From contig NZ_CP107551.1 of assembly GCF_025837095.1 (NCBI RefSeq), positions 1,842,352 through 1,906,351 on the forward strand: a stretch of 64,000 nucleotides of DNA. Reading direction: 5' to 3'. A program made the position numbers and the translations under genes. Every line of letters begins with the position of its first letter. Positions within the stretch are counted from its first letter, which is position 1. Below, one piece after another: positions 57,801 to 64,000 of this stretch. Under the pieces are notes generated by a model, which worked only from the letters and a program-made list of their open reading frames with translations, was not told where the DNA came from and ran no database searches. The stretch comes from Rhodococcus sp. Z13. Its GTDB lineage: Bacteria; Actinomycetota; Actinomycetes; Mycobacteriales; Mycobacteriaceae.

Positions 57801-58475
57801 TCAAACCATCCAGATGGCGTCGGCGGCGGGAGTACCGAGATCGACGGTGGTCCCGTCGTCGCCCACCCGGATCGACACCGTGCCCGCGAAGTCGCGGCGC
57901 TCGGCGACGACGATGTCGGTGTCCAGCGCGATCCCGACCTCGTCGAAATAGCGCAGCATCGCCGGGTCGGCGTCGGAGATCCGCGCGACCCGGCCGTGCT
58001 CGCCGTCCGCGAAGGTGCTGAGCGGGCGGGCCGGGGGCGCCGGGATGCTGCCGTCCGGGGTCGGGATCGGATCGCCGTGCGGGTCGCGTTCCGGATAGCC
58101 GAGTTTCGCGTCGATCGCGGCGACCATCCGCTCGGACACCGCGTGTTCGAGGACCTCCGCCTCGTCGTGGACCTCATCCCAGCCGTAGCCGAGCTCCTGG
58201 ACCAGGAACGCCTCGATCAGACGATGTCGGCGCACCATCGCCACCGCGGCCTGACGCCCCTCCTCGGTCAGCGAGATGGAGCCGTACCGGGCGTGGTCGA
58301 CGAGCCCCTGGTCGGCCAGCCGCCGCACCGCCTCCGAGACGGTGGACGCGGACACCCCCAGCTTCTCGGACAGCAGCTTGGTGGAGATCTTCTCCCCGGA
58401 CCATTCCTGGACCGTCCACATGATCTTGAGGTAGTCCTGCGCGACCGCGGACAACGACTCGTTCCTGTCAGGCAC
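57801..58475 (-). CDS. mntR: Mn-type DtxR-family regulator (MntR/SirR)
   Basis: A 224-residue metal-dependent repressor: N-terminal winged helix (VAQDYLKIMWTVQEW, STKLLSEKLGVSASTVSEAVRRL), the dimer/metal domain with WDEVHDEAEVLEHAVSE, and a C-terminal FeoA/SH3-like domain (about 150-224). At the position of the iron-sensing Cys of DtxR/IdeR (EACRWEH) this protein has Glu (EAEVLEH), as in Mn-responsive members. It lies 20 bases downstream of the metal ABC permease and reads in the same direction. A DtxR-like box just ahead of its GTG suggests autorepression. Confidence 0.92.
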   Translation of the reverse strand: MPDRNESLSAVAQDYLKIMWTVQEWSGEKISTKLLSEKLGVSASTVSEAVRRLADQGLVDHARYGSISLTEEGRQAAVAMVRRHRLIEAFLVQELGYGWDEVHDEAEVLEHAVSERMVAAIDAKLGYPERDPHGDPIPTPDGSIPAPPARPLSTFADGEHGRVARISDADPAMLRYFDEVGIALDTDIVVAERRDFAGTVSIRVGDDGTTVDLGTPAADAIWMV

Positions 58476-58484
58476 GCGTCCAGC

Positions 58485-58503
58485 TTAGGTAAGCGTCACC
58501 CGA
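58485..58503 (-). promoter_or_regulatory. DtxR/MntR-like box ahead of mntR
   Basis: TTAGGTAAGCGTCACCCGA (plus strand) matches the DtxR-type 19-bp consensus at 13 positions by my count, with intact TTAGGT and CACC arms. It ends 10 bases upstream of the mntR GTG and covers the stop of the ABC permease gene. It is a candidate autoregulatory site. Confidence 0.55.
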
Positions 58504-59389
58504 GATTCACGCTCTCCGCGGTGGCCGCCACCGTGTCGGGCCGGCGGGCGCGACGTCGCGCCACCCACCGCGTGACCACCCCCTGCCGCGGCGCGAACAG
58601 GTAGGCGAGGGTGAAGACGACCGACTGGGCGAGCACCACGACGCCGCCCGTCGCGGCATCGGTGTAGTAGCTCGTGTACACCCCGACCACCGACGCGACC
58701 ACCGCCAGCGCCGGCGCGACGAGCAGCATCCGCGACATCCGGTCGGTGAGCAGATAGGCCGTCGCACCCGGAATGATGAGCATCGCGACGACGAGGATCA
58801 CCCCGACCGCCTGCAGGGCACTGACGATCGTCACCGCCAGCAACGCGAGCAGCAGCGCCGACAGCGCCGCGGGGGACAGGCCCAGCGCGTGGGCCTGTAC
58901 GCGGTCGAACGCGAAGAGGGTCAGGTCGCGGCGCTTCAGGACCAGCACCGTGAGCACCAGCGCGGCCAGGATCGACACCTGCCACACGTCGCCGGTGGTG
59001 AGCCCGAGCAGATTGCCGAACAGCACGTGGTGCAGATCCACCTGACTGGGGTTCTTCGAGATCAGCACCACCCCGAGCGCGAACAGCGTGGTGAACACGA
59101 TGCCGATCGTCGCGTCCTCCTTCACCCGGCTGGTGCCGCGCACCAGCCAGATCAGGGCCACGGCGATCCCGGCGAAGACCAGCGCGCCGAGCGCGAAGGG
59201 GACGCCCACCAGATAGGCGAGCACGACCCCGGGGAGCACCGCGTGCGAGACCGCGTCGCCCATCAGCGACCAGCCGATGAGCACCAGCCAGCAGCTCAGC
59301 AGCGCGCAGACGACGGTCGCGGCTACGGCGACGAGCAGCGCGCGCTGCATGAAGCCGTACTGCAGGGGTTCGAGCAGGACGTCGATCAC
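58496..59389 (-). CDS. Metal ABC transporter permease (Mn/Zn type)
   Basis: A 297-residue membrane subunit of the ABC-3 (ZnuB/MntB) family. It has about eight helices, with the family blocks YGFMQRALLVAVAATVVCALLSCWLVLIGWSLMGDAVSHAVLPGVV split across the first two, VKEDATIGIVFTTLFALGVVLIS, LFGNLLGLT and ALQAVGVILVVAMLIIPGATAYLLTDR. The GTG overlaps the ATPase stop by four bases. Context with mntR argues for manganese. Confidence 0.93.
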   Translation of the reverse strand: MIDVLLEPLQYGFMQRALLVAVAATVVCALLSCWLVLIGWSLMGDAVSHAVLPGVVLAYLVGVPFALGALVFAGIAVALIWLVRGTSRVKEDATIGIVFTTLFALGVVLISKNPSQVDLHHVLFGNLLGLTTGDVWQVSILAALVLTVLVLKRRDLTLFAFDRVQAHALGLSPAALSALLLALLAVTIVSALQAVGVILVVAMLIIPGATAYLLTDRMSRMLLVAPALAVVASVVGVYTSYYTDAATGGVVVLAQSVVFTLAYLFAPRQGVVTRWVARRRARRPDTVAATAESVNLG

Positions 59390-60213
59390 AGGGCGTCCCC
59401 CTCTGCGGGCACGACGGTGGACGGGGTGGGTGGGGCACCGAAGGCGAGCGCGAGGTTCTCCGGCCGCAGCACCTCGGCGGGCGAGCCGTGGACCAGCACA
59501 CGACGCTGCAGCAGCACGGCCTCGTCGCACAGCTGCGGCAGCCCGGCGAGATCGTGCGTCGCGACGAGCACCGCGTGTCCGGCCGCGGCCAGATCGCGGA
59601 TCACCGCGGTCAGGGCGCGTTCGGTGGTCGCGTCGACCCCGGCGAACGGTTCGTCGAGCAGCAGCAGCGGCGCGCCCTGCGCGATCGCCCGCGCCACGAA
59701 CACGCGCTTGCGCTGCCCACCCGAGAGCTGCCCGATCTGCCGTTCTGCGAAGTCCGTCATCCCGACGCGGTCGAGTGCGGCGTCCACGGCGACGTGATCG
59801 GCGGGACGGGGCCGGCGCAGGAAACCCTGGTGCCCGTAGCGGCCGGTCATCACGACCTCCCGCACCCCGATGGGGAAGTTCCAGTCGACCGCCTCGGACT
59901 GCGGCACGTACGCGACCTGCGCGCGGCGCCGCGCCGCGGCCGGTGGCGACCCACCGATGGTGACCCGGCCGGAGGTGGGCCTGACCAGGCCCATGATCGT
60001 CTTGAACAGCGTCGACTTGCCGGAACCGTTGGTGCCGACGAGGCCGCACACCCGTCCCGGTCGCAGGGCCAGGGTGACCTCCTGCAGTGCGAGCACGGAG
60101 TCGTAGCGCACGGTGACCCCGTCGACGAGCAGCGCCGGTGTCGTCGGTGCGGGGGAGCGGGTGGTCCCGGACTCGGTGGTCCCGGGGTCGGTGGTCACAG
60201 GTTCGGTGCTCAA
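59386..60213 (-). CDS. Metal ABC transporter ATP-binding protein
   Basis: A 275-residue ATPase. Walker A is GLVGTNGSGKST, the Q-loop is in YVPQSEAVDWNFPI, the signature is QLSGGQRKRVFVARAIAQ, Walker B is LLLLDEPFAGVD, and the H-loop is VATHDL. The VDWNFPI segment is typical of Mn/Zn importers. A Thr/Pro-rich N-terminus of about 30 residues is unusual. The start is TTG within the TGA of the binding-protein gene (TTGA); a GTG 15 bases later is possible. Confidence 0.92.
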   Translation of the reverse strand: MSTEPVTTDPGTTESGTTRSPAPTTPALLVDGVTVRYDSVLALQEVTLALRPGRVCGLVGTNGSGKSTLFKTIMGLVRPTSGRVTIGGSPPAAARRRAQVAYVPQSEAVDWNFPIGVREVVMTGRYGHQGFLRRPRPADHVAVDAALDRVGMTDFAERQIGQLSGGQRKRVFVARAIAQGAPLLLLDEPFAGVDATTERALTAVIRDLAAAGHAVLVATHDLAGLPQLCDEAVLLQRRVLVHGSPAEVLRPENLALAFGAPPTPSTVVPAEGDAL

Positions 60214-61112
60214 GGGTTCAGTCCCGCCGTGATGGTGTCGATGTCGTGCCGCAGCAGATCCAGATAGGTGGGCACCGGGCCGTCCGATTCGGAGAGGGAG
60301 TCGACGTAGAGGATCCCGCCGAACCGCGCCCCGGTGTCGACGGCGACCTGCTGCTGCGCCTTGTCGGAGACAGTCGACTCGCAGAACACCGCCGGCACGT
60401 CGTTGTCGCGCACGAAGTCGACGGTCCGCGCGATCTGCTGCGGGGTGCCCTGCTGGTCGGCGTTCACCGGCCACAGATAGGCCTCGCGCAGGCCGGCGTC
60501 GCGGGTGAGATAGCTGAATGCGCCCTCACAGGTCACCAGGGCCCGCCGGTTCTCGGGAAGACCGTCGAGTGCGGTGACGAGTTCGGTGTGCAGGCGGTCG
60601 AGTTCGGCCTTGTACGCCTCGGCGTTGGCGGTGAACTCGTCGGCGTGCTCGGGGGCGAGTCCGGTGAGCGCCGCGGTGATGTTGTCGACGTAGACGCGGG
60701 CGGCGACCGGGGACATCCACGCGTGCGGGTTGTAGGGGCCGGTGGCGGCGCCCTCGCCGATGGGCAGCGGGTCGATGCCCTCGCTCAGTACCACGTGCTC
60801 GGCGTCGAGGTCGGCGACGAACTGCTCGAACCACCGCTCCAGCCCGAGGCCGTTGTCGAGGATCAGATCGGCGTCCGATGCGAACCGCAGGTCGCCGGGG
60901 GTGGGTTCGTAGCCGTGGACCTCCGCGCCGGGCTTGGTGATGGACTCGACCCGCACGTGCTCGCCGCCGACGGTGCGTGTCATGTCGGCGAGGACGGTGA
61001 AGGTGGTGAGGACGAACGGCCGATCGTCGGCCGAGCCGGTGGACGAACAGGCCGTCAGGCCGGCGGCGCAGGCCGCGGCCACCAGCACACCGGTGGTCCG
61101 CGCGACCCGCAT
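60210..61112 (-). CDS. Metal ABC transporter substrate-binding lipoprotein
   Basis: A 300-residue cluster A-I (ZnuA/MntC) binding protein. The signal peptide has lipobox GLTACS. Metal ligands by family pattern: His in AEVHGYEPTPGD, His in YNPHAWMSP, Glu in VFCESTVSD and Asp in YVDSLSE. The His-rich loop of zinc-specific ZnuA is missing, which fits Mn. Its stop overlaps the ATPase TTG, so the importer is one coupled operon in the order binding protein, ATPase, permease, then mntR. An ATG 15 bases upstream is an alternative start. Confidence 0.92.
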   Translation of the reverse strand: MRVARTTGVLVAAACAAGLTACSSTGSADDRPFVLTTFTVLADMTRTVGGEHVRVESITKPGAEVHGYEPTPGDLRFASDADLILDNGLGLERWFEQFVADLDAEHVVLSEGIDPLPIGEGAATGPYNPHAWMSPVAARVYVDNITAALTGLAPEHADEFTANAEAYKAELDRLHTELVTALDGLPENRRALVTCEGAFSYLTRDAGLREAYLWPVNADQQGTPQQIARTVDFVRDNDVPAVFCESTVSDKAQQQVAVDTGARFGGILYVDSLSESDGPVPTYLDLLRHDIDTITAGLNP

Positions 61113-61131
61113 TTTGATCGCTCTCATCGAA

Positions 61132-61151
61132 AAGTTCGGCACACCGAAATT
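61132..61151 (-). promoter_or_regulatory. Palindrome upstream of the metal ABC operon
   Basis: AAGTTCGGCA-CACCGAAATT is an imperfect inverted repeat (TTCGG-CACA-CCGAA core with AA/TT ends). It lies 19 bases upstream of the chosen ATG. It does not look like the TTAGGT-type box by mntR, so it may bind another regulator or be a second class of site. Confidence 0.4.
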
Positions 61152-61240
61152 ATGCATTCGCCGTGCCGTTCCTGTCACTCGTTCCGTCCCACGGCCCGGC
61201 CGGGGGTGCCTCCGTCGATCATGGGCCGTAGGCTGCCGAT

Positions 61241-62221
61241 GTGCAGAGATGGCGAGGTCTGGACGAGATACCTGCGGACTGGGGTCGGTGTGTGCTCACG
61301 ATCGGCGTGTTCGACGGCGTGCACCGCGGCCACCAGCAACTCATAGCGCGGGCCGTCGATGCGGCCCGGGAGCGCGGCGTCGCCGCCGTGCTCATGACCT
61401 TCGATCCGCACCCCATGGAGGTCGTGCGGCCCGGCAGTCACCCCGCGCAGCTGACCACCCTCGCACGGCGCGCCGAGCTCGCCGAGGAACTCGGCATGGA
61501 CGTCTTCTGTGTCATGCCCTTCACCCCCGAGTTCATGAAGCTCTCCCCGGAGCGCTACGCCCACGAGATCCTCGTCGAGCGGTTGCACGTCGCCGAGGTC
61601 GTCGTGGGGGAGAACTTCACCTTCGGGAAGAAGGCCGCCGGCAACGTCGACATGCTCCGATCCATCGGTGAGCGTTTCGGTTTCGCGGTGCAGGGGCTGA
61701 CCCTCGTGGCCGAGCACGCCGTGACCTTCTCCTCGACCTACATCCGGTCGTGCGTCGACGCCGGCGACGTCGAGGCCGCCGCGGATGCGCTGGGCCGCCC
61801 GCACCGGGTCGAGGGTGTCGTCGTGCACGGCGACGGCCGCGGGCGCGGGCTCGGTTTCCCCACGGCCAACGTGGCGCCGCCCATGTACGCGGCGATCCCC
61901 GCCGACGGGGTGTACGCGGCGTGGTTCACCGTGCTGGACTCGGGTTCCCCGATGGAGGGCATGACCGTCGGCCAGCGCTACCGCGCCGCCGTCTCGGTGG
62001 GCACCAATCCCACCTTCGACGGCCGCAAGCGCACCGTCGAGGCGTTCGTGCTCGACGAGAAGGCCGACCTGTACGGGCAGCACGTGGCCGTCGACTTCGT
62101 CGCACGGCTGCGCGGCATGGAGAAGTTCGACTCGGTCGAGGCACTCGTCTCCGCGATGCACCGCGACGCCGACCGCGCGCGGGACGTGCTCGTCGGCGCG
62201 GAGGAGCGCGAGGCCGAGTGA
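61241..62221 (+). CDS. ribF: Bifunctional riboflavin kinase / FAD synthetase
   Basis: Makes FMN from riboflavin, then FAD. The 326-residue protein has the N-terminal adenylyltransferase half (about 1-180; LTIGVFDGVHRGHQQL, LMTFDPHPMEV, TFSSTYIRSCVDAGDVEAA). The C-terminal kinase half (185-310) has GDGRGRGLGFPTANV, SVGTNPTFDGRKRTVEAFVLD and VDFVARLRGMEKF. The start is GTG. It precedes rpsO as in mycobacteria. Confidence 0.96.
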   Translation: MQRWRGLDEIPADWGRCVLTIGVFDGVHRGHQQLIARAVDAARERGVAAVLMTFDPHPMEVVRPGSHPAQLTTLARRAELAEELGMDVFCVMPFTPEFMKLSPERYAHEILVERLHVAEVVVGENFTFGKKAAGNVDMLRSIGERFGFAVQGLTLVAEHAVTFSSTYIRSCVDAGDVEAAADALGRPHRVEGVVVHGDGRGRGLGFPTANVAPPMYAAIPADGVYAAWFTVLDSGSPMEGMTVGQRYRAAVSVGTNPTFDGRKRTVEAFVLDEKADLYGQHVAVDFVARLRGMEKFDSVEALVSAMHRDADRARDVLVGAEEREAE

Positions 62222-62289
62222 GAATCCCGCTCCGGTCCTCTGGTAGGCTGGAGCGTCGGTGCGTGCTGCGGTTCGCGGTGGCCGCACCG

Positions 62290-62307
62290 GACGGACCCCG
62301 GTCCGTC
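62290..62307 (+). other. Small hairpin in the rpsO leader
   Basis: GACGGAC-CCCG-GTCCGTC is a 7-bp stem with a 4-base loop, 39 bases before the rpsO GTG. S15 represses its own mRNA through leader structures in several bacteria; whether this hairpin takes part is inference. A TAGGCT hexamer at 62244-62249 may be a -10 element. Confidence 0.35.
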
Positions 62308-62345
62308 TTCCATCACGCGGACGTCAGTTGTACAGGAGTACCCCA

Positions 62346-62615
62346 GTGGCTCTGACCACCGAACAGAAGAAGCAGATCCTCGGCGAGTACGGTCTCCACG
62401 AGACCGACACCGGTTCCCCCGAGGCGCAGGTGGCCCTGCTCACCAAGCGCATCGTGGACCTCACCGAGCACCTGAAGCAGCACAAGCACGACCACCACTC
62501 CCGCCGCGGCCTGCTGCTGCTGGTCGGTCGTCGTCGCCGGCTGCTGAAGTACGTCGAGAAGGTCGACGTCGAGCGTTACCGCTCGCTCATCCAGCGTCTG
62601 GGTCTGCGTCGCTGA
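62346..62615 (+). CDS. rpsO: 30S ribosomal protein S15
   Basis: S15 binds the central domain of 16S rRNA early in assembly. The 89-residue product is full length: [66 protein letters not shown]. The GTG is behind ACAGGAGTACCCCA. It is followed by a terminator hairpin and then pnp, the rpsO-pnp pairing kept in very distant bacteria. Confidence 0.97.
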   Translation: MALTTEQKKQILGEYGLHETDTGSPEAQVALLTKRIVDLTEHLKQHKHDHHSRRGLLLLVGRRRRLLKYVEKVDVERYRSLIQRLGLRR

Positions 62616-62657
62616 CACCGACGGGACGAGATTCGATCTGCATTCGCTGATCTTCAT

Positions 62658-62686
62658 CCGACAGCCAACGGGGTACCCACTACACT
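62658..62686 (+). promoter_or_regulatory. Promoter-like element inside the rpsO-pnp hairpin
   Basis: CCGACA (62658-62663) and TACACT (62681-62686) are spaced by 17 bases, a fair sigma-70-like pair. The -35 lies in the left arm and the -10 in the loop. Transcription would then start near the right arm, giving a pnp leader of about 250 bases. The same TACACTGG octamer occurs before rpsB. Confidence 0.45.
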
Positions 62687-62710
62687 GGGCCTCGTTGGCT
62701 GTCGGCTTTT
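62658..62710 (+). terminator. Terminator after rpsO, ahead of pnp
   Basis: A 13-bp perfect stem (CCGACAGCCAACG with CGTTGGCTGTCGG) closes a 22-base loop and is followed by CTTTT. It is the best intrinsic terminator of the window by sequence. In E. coli the same rpsO-pnp gap holds a processing hairpin. Confidence 0.85.
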
Positions 62711-62733
62711 GCGCCGGCTCGGCCGGCGACTCC

Positions 62734-62753
62734 CATCGCCTACGCAGGCGATG
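62734..62753 (+). other. Hairpin in the pnp leader
   Basis: CATCGCCT-ACGC-AGGCGATG forms an 8-bp perfect stem with a 4-base loop. The remaining bases up to pnp (62754-62942) contain no gene that I can support and no other clear structure; the leader ends in an AAGAGGGAAGAGAAAAC ribosome-site region. Confidence 0.55.
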
Positions 62754-62942
62754 AATCCGTATGCACCGACGGTGTCGGTCCTCGGTAGTGACCTTCCGGT
62801 CCCGTCGGGTGTTTCGTTCCCGCTTCCGCCGGAGGGTTTCGATCGACGACCGCCTCCGTGAGTCGGTGCGCAGCCGTGGCCACGGGGGTCGCGGCGCCCA
62901 CGCGGGTACGGCGAAGACGAAGAGGGAAGAGAAAACACACAG

Positions 62943-64000
62943 ATGACAAGCACTACCGCAGTCGAGATCGACGAAGGGGTCTTCGAGACCACCGCGACGC
63001 TCGACAACGGTGCCTTCGGCACCCGCACGATCCGTTTCGAGACCGGCCGCCTCGCGCGCCAGGCCGCCGGTTCGGTCGTCGCCTATCTCGACGACGAGAC
63101 CATGCTGCTGTCGGCCACCAGCGCCTCGAAGCAGCCCAAGGACCAGTTCGACTTCTTCCCGCTCACGGTGGACGTCGAAGAGCGCATGTACGCGGCGGGC
63201 CGAATCCCCGGCTCGTTCTTCCGTCGCGAGGGCCGTCCCTCCACCGACGCGATCCTGACCTGCCGTCTGATCGACCGGCCGCTGCGTCCGTCCTTCGTCG
63301 ACGGCCTGCGCAACGAGATCCAGGTCGTGGTCACGGTCCTGAGCCTGAACCCGAACGACCTCTACGACGTCGTCGCGATCAACGCCGCCTCGGCGTCCAC
63401 GCAGATCGCCGGCCTGCCCTTCTCCGGCCCGGTCGGTGGCGTGCGTGTCGCGCTCATCGTCTCGGACGAGAACAAGTCGGGCCAGTGGGTCGCGTTCCCG
63501 ACCGTCGAGCAGCTCGAGAACGCCGTCTTCGACATGGTCGTCGCCGGCCGTATCGTCGCCGGTGGCGACAACCCGGACACCGCCGACGTCGCGATCATGA
63601 TGGTCGAGGCCGAGGCCACCGAGAACGTCATCGCCCTCGTCGAGGGTGGCGCCCAGGCGCCGACCGAGGCCGTGGTGGCCGAGGGTCTCGAGGCCGCGAA
63701 GCCGTTCATCGCCCGCCTGTGCATCGCGCAGCAGCAGCTCGCCGCCGCGGCCGCGAAGCCCACCGGTGAGTTCCCGCTGTTCCCGGCCTACCAGGACGAC
63801 GTCTACGCCGCTGTCGAGGCCGCCGCCGCCGACAAGCTCGCCGAGGCGCTGACCATCGCCGGCAAGCAGGAGCGCGACGACCGCACCGACGAGATCAAGC
63901 TCGAGGTGCTCGAGCAGGTCGCCCCGAACTTCGAGGGCCGCGAGAAGGAGATCGGCGCGGCGTTCCGCTCGCTGACCAAGAAGCTCGTGCGCCAGCGCAT
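62943..64000 (+). CDS. pnp: Polyribonucleotide nucleotidyltransferase, N-terminal part (3' end outside window)
   Basis: PNPase degrades RNA phosphorolytically from the 3' end; in actinobacteria it also makes guanosine-derived products and RNA tails. The visible 352 residues hold the first RNase PH domain: [38 protein letters not shown] (in two blocks), [31 protein letters not shown]. The helical domain follows. The ATG is behind AAGAGGGAAGAGAAAACACACAG. The frame is open to the window edge. Confidence 0.95.
   Translation, partial: MTSTTAVEIDEGVFETTATLDNGAFGTRTIRFETGRLARQAAGSVVAYLDDETMLLSATSASKQPKDQFDFFPLTVDVEERMYAAGRIPGSFFRREGRPSTDAILTCRLIDRPLRPSFVDGLRNEIQVVVTVLSLNPNDLYDVVAINAASASTQIAGLPFSGPVGGVRVALIVSDENKSGQWVAFPTVEQLENAVFDMVVAGRIVAGGDNPDTADVAIMMVEAEATENVIALVEGGAQAPTEAVVAEGLEAAKPFIARLCIAQQQLAAAAAKPTGEFPLFPAYQDDVYAAVEAAAADKLAEALTIAGKQERDDRTDEIKLEVLEQVAPNFEGREKEIGAAFRSLTKKLVRQR

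Overview
The window is a GC-rich (about 70 % G+C by eye), gene-dense stretch of bacterial chromosome. GTG and TTG starts are common and many genes overlap by four bases. Gene content and order (rplS-lepB-rnhB, xerC-rpsB-tsf-pyrH-frr-cdsA-rlmN, dxr-rip-ispG, mtr/mqo, cysG-efpA-proS, rimP-nusA-infB-rbfA, pptT-truB, ribF-rpsO-pnp) follow the mycobacterial arrangement. Mycothione reductase, an EspI-like ATPase and PptT point to Mycobacteriales. Protein style suggests Rhodococcus or a close relative; this is inferred from recall, not from a search.

Layout. 1-7.3 kb: end of tex, a six-helix membrane protein, rplS, lepB, rnhB, a DUF2469 protein, then the coupled group UPF0102 - ComM-like ATPase - dprA. 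7.3-11.7 kb is more variable: a nucleotidyltransferase remnant, a ClC antiporter, a DUF6953-like protein, a siderophore-interacting protein behind a DtxR/IdeR-like box, and a Bcr/CflA transporter. 11.7-22 kb: xerC, an EspI-like ParA/MinD ATPase, an M23 protein, then rpsB-tsf-pyrH-frr-cdsA-methyltransferase, a CitE-like lyase and rlmN. 22-29 kb: DUF2631, dxr, the site-2 protease, ispG, a GNAT protein and a penicillin-binding lipoprotein. 29-34.4 kb: a MarR/MFS divergent pair around an AT-rich palindrome, a GAF-LuxR regulator divergent from an acyl-CoA synthetase, and map. 34.5-45.8 kb: a degenerate alpha/beta hydrolase, mtr with a coupled hydrolase, mqo, bifunctional cysG, an EfpA-like exporter, a FUSC protein, yaaA and proS. 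45.9-57.8 kb: a ferritin-like/Tat-lipoprotein pair, then rimP-nusA-ylxR-infB-DUF503-rbfA-DHH phosphoesterase-dinF-metallophosphoesterase-pptT-truB. 57.8-64 kb: an Mn-type DtxR regulator with its ABC metal importer, ribF, rpsO and the 5' part of pnp.

Most of the window is core metabolism and translation. I see no CRISPR array, tRNA, rRNA, insertion sequence or prophage, and no gene cluster I would call a new system. The strongest anomalies are two single-base frame breaks in the low-complexity linker of infB, a truncated nucleotidyltransferase, a promoter-like element built into the rpsO-pnp hairpin, and several operator-like palindromes. Stretches over 300 bases without a gene lie only before rpsB (leader, promoter-like hexamers, hairpin) and before pnp (terminator hairpin, promoter, second hairpin); both are annotated.
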